A stretch of DNA of 64,000 nucleotides, taken from Mesorhizobium norvegicum. GTDB taxonomy: Bacteria > Pseudomonadota > Alphaproteobacteria > Rhizobiales > Rhizobiaceae. The translations under genes were made by a program, and so were the position numbers. The stretch covers positions 1 to 64,000 of the forward strand of contig NZ_SMYZ01000064.1 of NCBI RefSeq assembly GCF_004919685.1, read 5' to 3'. The number at the start of each line of letters is the position of its first letter. The stretch's first letter is position 1. Under the pieces are notes generated by a model. That model was not told the origin of the DNA. It saw only the letters and a program-made list of their open reading frames with translations, and ran no database searches. Positions 18,264-27,157 of this stretch are shown here, in pieces.

Positions 18264-19426
18264 CTATAGCGACGGCTCGTTGAGATGCGTTAAAATTTGA
18301 CCAGACCGCACTGGATCGATCCTGTCTGCCTCTGTGAGGGCCCAACGTTGCCATGCGTCCAGTGCCGAGGCATCGATATCAGCCGAACCATCATCGATCG
18401 CGCGACGGACGCGCTCAACAAGCGCGCGAATGTCTTCAGCTTGACGTAGTAGCTCTCCGCTGTTCCAAAGGTTTTGCAGGCGCTTTTGGTTGAGTTGGAC
18501 TAGCCATTCCTGGCGCTGCTTCTCCTTTTCAATCCGCTCTCGCTCTGCACGCTCCTCGGCTTCCCGCAGGCTAAGACGGAACTTTTTCTCGCCGGCCACG
18601 ATGATCGCAGCCGCGATCTCAGCAATCTTAGATTCAAGCTTGGCGTCACCGTCATCCTGCCAGGAAACTGTATTCTTGCGGTCGAACCCCGGATCGATCC
18701 GCAGCGCAAGCGGGTTGATGCTGGCAGGTCTGGCGCCGGCCGCAGGTACCCGTACTGACGCACGGTGCGGTAGCTGCCGACTATCCCAATTTCCAAACCA
18801 ACATGGGTGTCGCCGATAGCTGCTCCCGCGTGAATTTCGCCATCGCGTTCGTAGACATGACCGTCGTGGCCACGCTTGCTGAGCGCCAAAAACAGCGCAT
18901 TGAAGATTTTCAGCCGCCTCTTGCCTAGTGGATTGTCGAACTTGGGTTCGTCAAAGGTCCACTCACGTTCTGCATTTTTATCGCGGCGGCGCTGCTCCTG
19001 CTTGAGCAGTTGAACGAGCCCTGTGTGGGGCCTGTCCAACGTCTGCGGGACAGAGACTTTGCCAATCGCCTTCAACTCTTGTGCGTGGAGTTCGTCGAGG
19101 TCTTCTGGAACCAGAGCGGACGCAAATGGCCCATTGGATGCAATAGGGGCGGCAATTGTCAGAACCTTTTTGAAGCGGGCGTCGACACTTGCTCGACCCA
19201 ATTCACCGGGGCGCCGCGGTGGCGCCTTGGGTAGTGATGGCACCCCCTTTCCGGCACGGATTTTGTTCCAATAGCCTTGCGGCGGCGGCGCTACTCCGCA
19301 TCTCGTCAGCAGCTTCTTCAGCCCGACGTCAGACAGTTCGAGTTTTGCTGCCAAGTCCCGCATCGGTGCAGACCAGGCGAACGCAATCAGATCGTCAGGC
19401 AATACAAGAATGTCTTCCTGCCACAC
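18264..19426 (-). pseudogene. Frameshifted gene, PPQGYW-motif HTH family
   Basis: A GTG at 19426 preceded by GGAGG opens VLPDDLIAFAWSAPMRDLAA and LELSDVGLKKLLTRCGV-APPPQGYWNKIRAGK, a helix-turn-helix start, then runs in frame to about residue 230. From about 18770 the credible sequence switches frame (INPLALRIDPGFDRKNTVSW, KFRLSLREAEERAERERIEK) and ends at 18264 after a charged coiled coil. One frameshift near 18740-18780 would restore about 387 residues. The family is shared with the decayed gene at 4922. Biochemical role unknown. Confidence 0.6.
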
Positions 19427-19724
19427 GGCGGCTTACCTCCATTTCGTTCAGCCATGCTGCTTTTGGCACGTCTTCGCAGTGTCGATATGACAGGTCGGCC
19501 AGCGCCATCTGAGGTCAAATCTGGCAACTCCAACGTGCCCTCGATCATGCCAGGAAGGCGCTTTCATCATCAAGGCGACTGCAGATCGGCTGCAGCCTGA
19601 GCAGCGCTTTCTGTGGGCATCGGCGGGGCGCTCTAGAAGCGATCTGCTTCCTTTCGTAGTTCCTCGCGCAATAGGGGGCAGCCGGGCATTGCCTCGTGGC
19701 AGAGGGAGGGTTTGGAGCTGTCGA

Positions 19725-19820
19725 GGGAAGGCGGCGAAATACGACCATACGACCGAGAGCGATGGCGAGATAAAAGGCCGCGAGGTGCGGCGTTGATCGG
19801 TTGTGTTGTTTCAAAGAGTT
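19725..19820 (-). pseudogene. Possible IS5-family transposase C-terminal scrap
   Basis: The minus strand reads NSLKQHNRSTPHLAAFYLAI followed by ALGRMVVFRRL, resembling the end of IS5/IS427-type transposases (LKQ-R-x-A-T-R-Y-D-K-L-A-x-F). It is only about 30 residues, so the call is tentative. The rest of 19427-20430 holds no gene I can support. Confidence 0.35.
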
Positions 19821-20430
19821 ATGCATCATTTGCGCGAGGTGCGAGATGTTTGAGCACCTCACTAACCCGCCGATTTCACCGCAGTTTCCGTGGCTTGATG
19901 CGATGTGCGGCGGCTTAGGCCGGCACTTGAGGAGGCTGGGGCCGGGAAGGGGCGTGGTCAAAAACGACAGCGAAGCCTCGACAGAAGACCCGATTCTCAG
20001 AACAGGACGCGGGTCGCGGAGGTGGTCTCTGGTTGGCAGGGAACTAGGTTGTGACTCGTATACGTCAGGACCTCGTTGACATTGGCTTGCGGTGACTCGC
20101 GATGGGCCGTAGCCCGGCTGCAGCGGCTGTTTTCGGTGCGGCCTAATGAGAGCCGAGGTCGCCAGCGTCGGCCGTAGGTTGGCGGCCGAGCGCAGGCTTG
20201 TCGGCGGGCGCCATCCTCAGCATTGCGGATGCATGGGCTTGACGGTCCTGATGAAAGCGCCCAGTCGCGACAGTCTGACTCCAAATCGAAGGTTGCCGGT
20301 AGCGCGGCATACCGTCCGAGATGCGGGCGCTGCGCGTCGCCCGCACTGGCTGTCCGCTGCCATAGGGTCTGTCCATCCTGACACGAATGCGCAAACCATC
20401 GTGTTACGGTCCTGATCGCCATCAAAGGAA

Positions 20431-20825
20431 ATGGGAGAGTTTGCCACGTCTAAGATCAGTCGCCGCGCCTTGCTCTTGCACACCGGCAGCGCAGTCGTCG
20501 CGTCGACGGTGGCGGCGCATGGTACAGAGCCGCAGGGTCGAGACCAAGGACCGTCCAATAATCTGCGAGCGCTGATTGAGGCGCACAAGGCAGCTTATGC
20601 TGCGTTCGGCAAAGCCCTGCATGACATCGGCGATGGCAGTAGCGGCTCCGACAGAGCCAGCCGGGAGGAGGAGAGGGCATTGGTCGCCATCTGCAGCTAT
20701 GCCGCCGTTTGGAAGGGGATCGCCTGGCCAAGGCCGGATATCTTTTAGAGATCGAGGCGCGCGATGAACTCGACCTCGCAGAGCATATGCAGGCTGTTCT
20801 CCGATCGACGATGTGGAAGGCATGA
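20431..20825 (+). pseudogene. Tat-signal hypothetical gene with frameshift
   Basis: The frame from 20431 begins MGEFATSKISRRALLLHTGS, a twin-arginine-like signal, then LRALIEAHKAAYAAFGKALH and ALVAICSYAA before an early stop at 20746. In the next frame EGDRLAKAGYLLEIEARDEL and DLAEHMQAVLRSTMWKA run to the TGA at 20823. One indel near 20705 would give a 131-aa protein. It resembles in layout the Tat-signal proteins at 1285 and 25972, but no XRE partner is visible upstream. No gene is seen from 20826 to 21125. Confidence 0.6.
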
Positions 20826-21125
20826 GACGAGCGACGCGAGGGGGAGCAGATGCCGAATGTCTGGTATGCGCCGCATGTCGGCCATAGAGGCGAACTTTGC
20901 CTCCGCCCGGAAGCAGACACTGCAATTGACCACGCTGAAGGTCGTGGTCGCGCCAGAGCCTGCAAAGGCGCAAGTCGGTACACGAGGGCGAACATTCCGC
21001 TGCGGAAACAACTTGAAGAAACGCTTCGCGACCCATAGCATGCCGCGCCATGGTGAAATCTGATCGGGAGGTCAGTGAGATCGGTCGGGTTTTTGAGCCA
21101 GTGCAAGGTAGGGAGGATAATAATT

Positions 21126-21683
21126 ATGGCTTCCGAAGTACAGGCAAACAACGGCGTTAACGTAGAGGCGCTGCTCGGCGCACGCGAAGCGCTTACCAAC
21201 GCCCCGGAGGCGGCGCAGTTCAAGTGGCGCGCGGCCTGCGAATGGAAGGATGGCACCCACAGCCACTCGTCGGTCGAGAGCTTCTACGGTCTCGGCGAGG
21301 ATCAGCATCGCAAGACCACCTTCACATTCGACGCAGACCATCCGGAGGTCTTCGCTTCCCAGGACAAGGGCGCCACGCCCGTCGAATACGTGCTGGTCGG
21401 ACTGGCGAGTTGCCTGACCGCCGGCATCGCCGCGGTTGCCCAGAACCGGAACATCCAGTTGAAGTCGGTGAAGGCGACCATCGAAGGCGACATGGATCTC
21501 GCGGGAATACTCGGCATCGACAGCGACGTGCGCAACGGCTTCAGCGGCATCACGGTGAAATACAATATCGACGCCGACGCCAAGCGCGAGGACATCGAGG
21601 CTATCGTCGCTCAGTCGCAGAAGCGGTCGGCGGTCTATGACATTGTCACCAATCCGACGAACGTCACGGTCGTGGTGAATTGA
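21126..21683 (+). CDS. OsmC family protein
   Basis: A 185-aa protein starting after GGGAGG. It has the OsmC/Ohr alpha-beta layout: an N-terminal strand region (KWRAACEWKDGTHSHSSVES), a central helix with the reactive cysteine in VGLASCLTAGIAAVA, and the C-terminal SQKRSAVYDIVTNPTNVTVV. OsmC proteins are thiol-dependent peroxidases that reduce organic hydroperoxides. The second redox cysteine of classical Ohr/OsmC is replaced by Ser in SAVYD, as in a divergent OsmC subgroup. The flavin-dependent oxidoreductase gene follows after 41 bases. Confidence 0.9.
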   Translation: MASEVQANNGVNVEALLGAREALTNAPEAAQFKWRAACEWKDGTHSHSSVESFYGLGEDQHRKTTFTFDADHPEVFASQDKGATPVEYVLVGLASCLTAGIAAVAQNRNIQLKSVKATIEGDMDLAGILGIDSDVRNGFSGITVKYNIDADAKREDIEAIVAQSQKRSAVYDIVTNPTNVTVVVN

Positions 21684-21742
21684 AAGGCGCTTCGAACCGT
21701 AGACTCTCTTGATGAGAGGGTGCGATTAGTTCCGTCACCACA

Positions 21743-22972
21743 GTGATCGTCGGCGCGGGGCACGCGGGGCTCGCGATGAGCCGCTGCCTGGCGGAGCGCT
21801 CTATCGACCATGTGCTGCTGGAGCGCGGCGAGATCGCCAATACCTGGCGCACCGAGCGATGGGATTCACTGCGGCTGCTCACCCCGAACTGGCAGAGCCG
21901 GCTGCCGGGCTTCCGCTATGACGGCGACGATCCCGACGGCTACCGGACGATGCCTGAGGTGATCGACTTCCTCGGGAACTATGCCAAGGCGATCTCGGCT
22001 CCGGTCAGAACCCACACGACCGTTACCTCGGTTCGCAGTGACGGGGCGGGATATCTTGTGCGCACGGACCGCGGCGAGTGGCGGTGCCGGACCGTCGTGC
22101 TGGCGTCGGGCGCGTGCAACATCGCGCGCCTGCCCGACGTCGCCAGCCGCGTGCCGCCGTCGGTCGCCATGCTGACGGCACAGTCCTACCGCAATCCGGG
22201 TCAGGTCGCCGACGGTGGCGTGATGGTGGTGGGCGCGTCGTCGAGCGGCACCCAGATCGCACAGGAACTGCAGCGTTCGGGGCGTCAAGTGACCCTGTCG
22301 GTGGGCGAGCACATCCGGGCGCCCCGCGTCTATCGCGGCAAGGACCTGGAATGGTGGATGGACGCCGCCGGCGTGCTCGACGAGCGTTACGACGAGGTGG
22401 ACGACATCAGGCGGGCGCGACGGGTTCCTTCGCTGCAGCTTGCCGGCACGCCCGACCGCACCACCCTCGACCTCAATGCGCTCGACGACCTCGGCGTCCG
22501 GCTCATCGGTCGTCTTGCCGGCATCACCGAAGACGGCAAGGCCCAGTTTGCGGGGTCGTTGCGCAACATGTGCGCGCTTTCCGATCTCAAGATGGCCCGG
22601 CTGCTCGACCTCATCGACGAATGGGCGCGCGCCAACGGCCTGGACGCTACGGTCGGGCCGCCGGATCGCCCGCCGCCGACCCGTGTCGAGGACAACCCGC
22701 CGCTCGGCCTCGATCTTGCCGGAGGCGCTATCAGGACGATCATCTGGGCCACCGGCTACCGGCCGGACTACTCCTGGCTGGAACTGCCGGTCCTCGACCG
22801 CAAGGGCCACGTCCGTCACGACGGCGGTGTAGTGGAACATCCGGGCCTGTACCTGATGGGGACGCAGTTTCTGCGCCGCCGCAAGTCTGCTCTGATCGAC
22901 GGCGCTGGCGACGACGCGCGTGATCTCAGCGATCATCTGGCATCGTACCTCGGGCAAAATTCAGTCTGCTAG
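21743..22972 (+). CDS. FAD-dependent monooxygenase/oxidoreductase (CzcO-like)
   Basis: A 409-aa flavoprotein. Residues 1-25 hold the FAD Rossmann motif (MIVGAGHAGLAMSRCL), a second dinucleotide motif VMVVGASSSGTQIAQEL lies near residue 160, and ATGYRPDYSWLEL near 340 is the conserved C-terminal FAD motif. The layout matches flavin monooxygenase/CzcO-like enzymes using NAD(P)H and oxygen. The GTG start used here may be too late: the frame is open to 21716, and GAGAGGG followed by ATT at 21725 would add SSVTT in front. Substrate unknown. Confidence 0.85.
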   Translation: MIVGAGHAGLAMSRCLAERSIDHVLLERGEIANTWRTERWDSLRLLTPNWQSRLPGFRYDGDDPDGYRTMPEVIDFLGNYAKAISAPVRTHTTVTSVRSDGAGYLVRTDRGEWRCRTVVLASGACNIARLPDVASRVPPSVAMLTAQSYRNPGQVADGGVMVVGASSSGTQIAQELQRSGRQVTLSVGEHIRAPRVYRGKDLEWWMDAAGVLDERYDEVDDIRRARRVPSLQLAGTPDRTTLDLNALDDLGVRLIGRLAGITEDGKAQFAGSLRNMCALSDLKMARLLDLIDEWARANGLDATVGPPDRPPPTRVEDNPPLGLDLAGGAIRTIIWATGYRPDYSWLELPVLDRKGHVRHDGGVVEHPGLYLMGTQFLRRRKSALIDGAGDDARDLSDHLASYLGQNSVC

Positions 22973-23045
22973 CAGAATCAACGTCTGAGACCTCAGAGGG
23001 AACAGGTTGGTTGCCGCGACAACCCCGAATTCTGCGCCCCTGCAG

Positions 23046-23504
23046 TCATATTCCCAAATGCAGCTTTGGCTTCCAGAAGGGGCGGAACAACTCAATCTTG
23101 GGACAGCGGTTCATCACCACTTTCAAGCCCGCTTCCTCCGCCAACTGGGCGGCAGCGTCATCGCGCACCCCAATCTGACCCCACAGAACCTTGGCATTGA
23201 TTGCGATGGCCTCCTGTGCAACTTCCAACAGATCTTCGGAGCGGCGAAAAACCTCAACCATATCCACAGGCCGGTCGATGGCCGCTAGTGACGCGTACAC
23301 CTTAAGCCCTCGAATCTCGTCCAGACCGGGACTGGGGTTGACCGGGATCATGTCGTAGCCGATTTCGTGCAGCACCCTGAGTACCCCATAGGAAAATTTG
23401 GTTTTATCGGGGCTGGCCCCCACCATCGCGATGGTTTTGACCGATTTCAGAATGTCTTGCAGATAAGCCTCCGAATAGGGCTCATCATGATTCATATGGG
23501 TCAT
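23046..23504 (-). CDS. CoA-binding domain protein (YccU-like)
   Basis: A 152-aa Rossmann protein with TIAMVGASPDKTKFSYGVLR (nucleotide-binding loop), then GYDMIPVNPSPGLDEIRGLK, KVLWGQIGVRDDAA and the C-terminal VMNRCPKIEL signature of YccU-type CoA-binding proteins. It is cytoplasmic, with no catalytic domain attached. Its ATG overlaps the ferredoxin stop by four bases (ATGA), placing it third in the methanethiol-oxidase operon. Confidence 0.9.
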   Translation of the reverse strand: MTHMNHDEPYSEAYLQDILKSVKTIAMVGASPDKTKFSYGVLRVLHEIGYDMIPVNPSPGLDEIRGLKVYASLAAIDRPVDMVEVFRRSEDLLEVAQEAIAINAKVLWGQIGVRDDAAAQLAEEAGLKVVMNRCPKIELFRPFWKPKLHLGI

Positions 23505-23872
23505 TTCTTTGCTTCCAACGGGGTCGCAATATCGGCTTTCAATTCATGAGCGGCCAGCGGGTCAAGGAAGGGGTTGCGATAGAGCTTGTCGTGGCTCTCA
23601 ACGCCGACCTCCAGCGTGCAGTCGCTCATAGGGCGGGCGACGCAGAGGATTATATAGCCATAGTTGATCTGGCGGTTGTTCAGCGCCCGCTGCGCTTTTT
23701 GATCGACTTTGCCGCTGATTATTTTGGCTGCACAGGTGATGCAGCCGCCATACTTGCACCCATACGGCAGATCCACGCCCTGCTCGCGCAAGCTTTGCAA
23801 GAGGGGCTTGCGGTGATCGACGTCAAAGGCCGCACCGCCTTGATTGGCGAGAGTGATGGTGAAGCTGGTCAT
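23501..23872 (-). CDS. [2Fe-2S] ferredoxin
   Basis: A 123-aa plant-type ferredoxin. The cluster ligands are seen in YGCKYGGCITCAAKI (CxxxxCxxC) at about residues 39-51, with the fourth cysteine in ILCVARP. It transfers single electrons. The start at 23872 overlaps the upstream stop (ATGA); a Met two codons earlier is possible. Position between the methanethiol oxidase and CoA-binding genes suggests it serves the same sulfur pathway, which is inferred. Confidence 0.9.
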   Translation of the reverse strand: MTSFTITLANQGGAAFDVDHRKPLLQSLREQGVDLPYGCKYGGCITCAAKIISGKVDQKAQRALNNRQINYGYIILCVARPMSDCTLEVGVESHDKLYRNPFLDPLAAHELKADIATPLEAKK

Positions 23873-25224
23873 ACCCAAATGTCACTCGTGCAATCACCGC
23901 CGGGATAACGGGTTTCGTGGCAGCGGCTTGGTCCATTTGGTTCCTTACCAAAATCAACAACGAATAGCGGATCGATTTCCATGCCGCCGTTTTCCGTATC
24001 GCAATTGACCATTAGCATGCATCCGCCATTGGTGCGGATTTCCGGATAGAACTGATTATCCCAGGTCGAGAAGAGTGAGGTCGTCACATAGAGGCGCTTG
24101 CCGTCGAGGCTGAGCTGTATCATCTGAGGCCCGCCAGTCACTTTCACGCCATTGACCTCAGGCGCACGGTCGAGAAGTCCGCCCATCCACACTTGTCCGG
24201 TAAGCTTGGCATTGTGAGGATCCGAGATGTCATACTGACGGATGTCGCCATGCAACCAGTTGCAGAGATAGAGGTATCTATCGTCCATGCTGAGCAGAAT
24301 GACCGAGATCACGCCCGGTATTGGGATCGGCCATTCGGGGTGCGGCTCATTGCCGACATCGACAATTTTTTCCCATTGCCAATCACCCGCCGCATCCTTC
24401 CACCAATGGATGATATTTGCAGAAAGGGCCGCGCCAACAAAGCCGTGACTGCTGTCGGGATTGTGATGGAATCGCACTTCCAGTGGGATCAAGCCATCTT
24501 CACCGAGATAGAATGTTTGCTTTGGCTCCTTCTTTTCAAAATCCCAGAAATGGATCTCTCGGCCATATTTCAGATGACCAACCTCTTCCAGGTCAAAGCC
24601 AGGCATGAAGGTATTGGGTGCGGCCCACTCCGAGCTGACCATCACGTTGTGTCGCGGCTGGTACCAGAAATCATAACCAAACTTGATGCTGCCCATGGAG
24701 TTTTCCCAACGGCCGACAATCTCGAACTCCTTGCTGAGCTGCAAATAGCCGCCAGGGGCATTGCCTTGAGCGTCGCCAAGCATGGAAATGATGATTTCCG
24801 AACCGAGGCAATGCACCGTGTGCGGTGCCGACAAGTTGGTCCTGGCTTTGATTTCAGCGCCGTCTATTACCTTGAACAGTGTCGGGCTGCGCGGATCGGT
24901 ACCGCAATCGACAATATGCAGATTTGACGAGCGCACACCCGGCACGATCAGATATTTCCGCTCCATGCTCGCATCGCCATGGCACGACGAACAGGCATTC
25001 CAGCCCGAGTGATGAAGCTCATCGCCAATACCCGGCATTTGCAAACGCGAAATCACCTGGCTGTAGGTCGAACTCTCCGGGTCGACATCGATGGTGCACA
25101 GATAGTCCGGCTTCTGAATGCCCGTGCCGGTGTAGATGGCAATCGTATAGAGCAGCTTTTCGCGAGGTGCCGTCATCGCCTCGGCTGGAGAAGCATAGCC
25201 CGGTCCACAGCAATGATTGGTCAT
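23869..25224 (-). CDS. mtoX: Methanethiol oxidase / selenium-binding protein 56 family
   Basis: A 451-aa protein of the SBP56/SELENBP1 family, full length for that family. It shows HHSGWNACSSCHGDASMERK (conserved Cys pair and His), HTVHCLGSE, HNPDSSHGFVG and the C-terminal GPSRCHETRYPGGDCTSDIW. In characterised bacteria and humans this family oxidises methanethiol to formaldehyde, sulfide and hydrogen peroxide with copper. There is no N-terminal signal peptide, unlike periplasmic MtoX proteins. It starts a three-gene operon with ferredoxin and CoA-binding protein. The 396 bases upstream (25225-25620) hold no gene. Confidence 0.88.
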   Translation of the reverse strand: MTNHCCGPGYASPAEAMTAPREKLLYTIAIYTGTGIQKPDYLCTIDVDPESSTYSQVISRLQMPGIGDELHHSGWNACSSCHGDASMERKYLIVPGVRSSNLHIVDCGTDPRSPTLFKVIDGAEIKARTNLSAPHTVHCLGSEIIISMLGDAQGNAPGGYLQLSKEFEIVGRWENSMGSIKFGYDFWYQPRHNVMVSSEWAAPNTFMPGFDLEEVGHLKYGREIHFWDFEKKEPKQTFYLGEDGLIPLEVRFHHNPDSSHGFVGAALSANIIHWWKDAAGDWQWEKIVDVGNEPHPEWPIPIPGVISVILLSMDDRYLYLCNWLHGDIRQYDISDPHNAKLTGQVWMGGLLDRAPEVNGVKVTGGPQMIQLSLDGKRLYVTTSLFSTWDNQFYPEIRTNGGCMLMVNCDTENGGMEIDPLFVVDFGKEPNGPSRCHETRYPGGDCTSDIWV

Positions 25225-25620
25225 GGGTACTTCCCTTTGAACAGATCACTGGCCAGCCCCAACGGGGTCGAGCTGGAATGTTAATGCATGCTTGGCATTG
25301 GCGCTATGGCCGGGGTGGCTTGTGAAGTGCGCACGTGACGTACAACTTGGCGACAGAGCCCCCGTGGGACGCCACGTATTGACCGCCCGAGGGTTATTGA
25401 GAACCCTTGCAGCGGCCCAATCATCATCGGATCGTATGGCAGCGAACCATAACCAGGTCAGCAACTGGTCAGGTCACGTCGATATACGCACGGCGCTTAA
25501 AGGTCCGCTTCTGGCCTTCCGAGCCTCGAAGCCGCCATTCCGCTTTCGGCCCCAAAACGGTCACGGATTGCGCCACCAAGGATCGGCTGTCAAACCGGGA
25601 GATCGGTTCAAATGACGTTG

Positions 25621-25851
25621 TCATCTGCGCGCTCTGTATCGGATCCCATTCTCGGATAAGAACTCGATTCCGGCACCTTCCAGGGCATGCCTTATACTCG
25701 TCAGATTGTTGGCGATCGGCATACGCGCCCCGCGTTCAAAATCTGCAATCGTCTGTCGAGCAACGGTCGCTACTTCAGCTAACTGTTCTTGGCTCCATCC
25801 AAGCATCGCGCGAGCGCCACGACACTGCTCTACCGTTAGCGCACGTTCCAT
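25621..25851 (-). CDS. Short XRE-family transcriptional regulator
   Basis: A 76-aa single-domain regulator: MERALTVEQCRGARAMLGWS, EQLAEVATVARQTIADFERG (helix-turn-helix) and IEFLSENGIRYR. It belongs to the same short group as the regulator at 967. The start at 25851 leaves the palindrome at 25863 upstream; longer in-frame starts would run through it. It is divergent from the Tat-signal protein at 25972. Confidence 0.85.
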   Translation of the reverse strand: MERALTVEQCRGARAMLGWSQEQLAEVATVARQTIADFERGARMPIANNLTSIRHALEGAGIEFLSENGIRYRARR

Positions 25852-25862
25852 TCTATCAATCC

Positions 25863-25876
25863 GATTGACGTCAATC
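25863..25876. promoter_or_regulatory. Perfect 14-bp palindrome, candidate operator
   Basis: GATTGACGTCAATC is a perfect palindrome located twelve bases upstream of the XRE start and in the divergent promoter region. It is the likely binding site of that regulator (inferred). Confidence 0.55.
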
Positions 25877-25971
25877 AATTTGTATAAGATGATGTTTCCC
25901 CTATCGGCCGAGCTGAGCGCTAGCACGCCCAGCCCGACCTAACCACAACCAAGCTATGAGGAGCTCGGATC

Positions 25972-26640
25972 ATGACTGATTCCGACAATAGCACGACTCC
26001 GCCTCTCGTCACCCGCAGGAGGATGCTTGTAGGAACGGCAATTGCACTTGCGGGATCAAAGCGCAAAGCATTTGCCGGCACCGATTTAGAAATAGACCTA
26101 TCCGCCGATCCTGCGATTGCGGCGTGGGGCAAATGGCAGGCAGCACACCAGCGGACCGAGCGGCTGTGCCGTCAGCAGCAGCGTCTGGAGCGCAAGCTTG
26201 CCGAAACGGTCGGATTTCCTTGCACGACTGTGCGGCTGCACGACGGAGAGAACGCAAGGCTGTATTCACTTGAGGCGCTTACCGAGATGCTCGATATAGC
26301 TCCAGCGGAATCGGCTGTTCGTGGGAAGGCCGAAGCCGATTTTGCGGCTCATCAGGCGCACTGGGATGCCGCCGACAGGGAGATTGGCTACTCGGCGACA
26401 TTGCGCGCCGAACGCGAGGCCGCCGATCGAGCAGAGGACCTGCTTGAGCTGTTGTCGAAAACCCCCGCAGCGTCCCTTGCCGGTGTGGCAGCCAAACTTG
26501 ATGCCGTGCTGAGGGAAGGGCAGTCTTCGCAAGCCGATACTGAGTTTCCTTGGCCCCAGATTCGCTCGGCATTCGACGATATTGGTCGGATTAGCCGGCA
26601 AGGTGGGCTGAGTCAGATATTCGGCCCTGACGGATCGTAA
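25972..26640 (+). CDS. Hypothetical protein with Tat-type signal
   Basis: A 222-aa protein with a good GAGGAG ribosome-binding site and a twin-arginine-like start (TRRRMLVGTAIALAGSKRKA, residues about 14-33). The mature part is almost entirely helical with coiled-coil character (TERLCRQQQRLERKLAETVG; AEREAADRAEDLLELLSK). It is paired divergently with a short XRE regulator, repeating the arrangement at 967-1776. Function unknown. The 268 bases after it contain no supportable gene. Confidence 0.65.
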   Translation: MTDSDNSTTPPLVTRRRMLVGTAIALAGSKRKAFAGTDLEIDLSADPAIAAWGKWQAAHQRTERLCRQQQRLERKLAETVGFPCTTVRLHDGENARLYSLEALTEMLDIAPAESAVRGKAEADFAAHQAHWDAADREIGYSATLRAEREAADRAEDLLELLSKTPAASLAGVAAKLDAVLREGQSSQADTEFPWPQIRSAFDDIGRISRQGGLSQIFGPDGS

Positions 26641-26908
26641 GGCACAAGGCGAAATACCGATTTGGGTTTGGAGTGTCGGCGCACCTTCGTGCTGGCTTGC
26701 CTAATTTCTAACTCGAAGGACCAATGCCAAGGGGGCGCAATGCCACGGGCGGGCCGTGTAGACCCGCCGATATGCACTTCTCCACGATCGCAGACAGGAG
26801 CCAATTGAGGTCGGCAGCCTTCGGCAGCATCCGAATGCCCGCCTTCGATAGCTCACATAATGCCTTGTATCGGCTAGCAATTTTGATTTGGGCAGAGACA
26901 ATGGCGGA

Positions 26909-27136
26909 ATGTCAGCCTTTCCACTTCGCAGGTCGACGGAGCTCACCGGTCTATTCGACTACGCCGTACCTAGTCGCTGTCCAAAATCTAACCGAGCGAA
27001 ACGGTACAAGAAGGAGTGGCAACCGGAAATCCTCGACGATTGGTCCGATCCTATTCCCATTTCGGAGCGAGAGTTGGACCTGTTTGAGGTTCACTGCTCC
27101 GATCTGCTTGATGAAATTTTTGGAGCTAGAAACTGA
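26909..27136 (+). CDS. Small protein upstream of serine recombinase
   Basis: A 75-aa frame MSAFPLRRSTELTGLFDYAV with CPKSNRAKRYKKEWQPEIL and DWSDPIPISERELDLFEVHC. It is acidic at the C-terminus and has no signal peptide. It ends 21 bases before the recombinase start, so the two are probably co-transcribed; an accessory or directionality role is a guess. I do not recognise a named family. Confidence 0.55.
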   Translation: MSAFPLRRSTELTGLFDYAVPSRCPKSNRAKRYKKEWQPEILDDWSDPIPISERELDLFEVHCSDLLDEIFGARN

Positions 27137-27157
27137 CCTGACGAGAGGAGGCCGCTC

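Noticed and set aside
21866..22957. 363-codon minus-strand frame opposite the flavin monooxygenase.
   Set aside because: High-GC antisense shadow; Arg/His/Ala-rich with no motif, while the plus strand encodes a clear flavoprotein.
24193..24927. 244-codon plus-strand frame within the methanethiol oxidase gene.
   Set aside because: Shadow of the strongly supported minus-strand gene.
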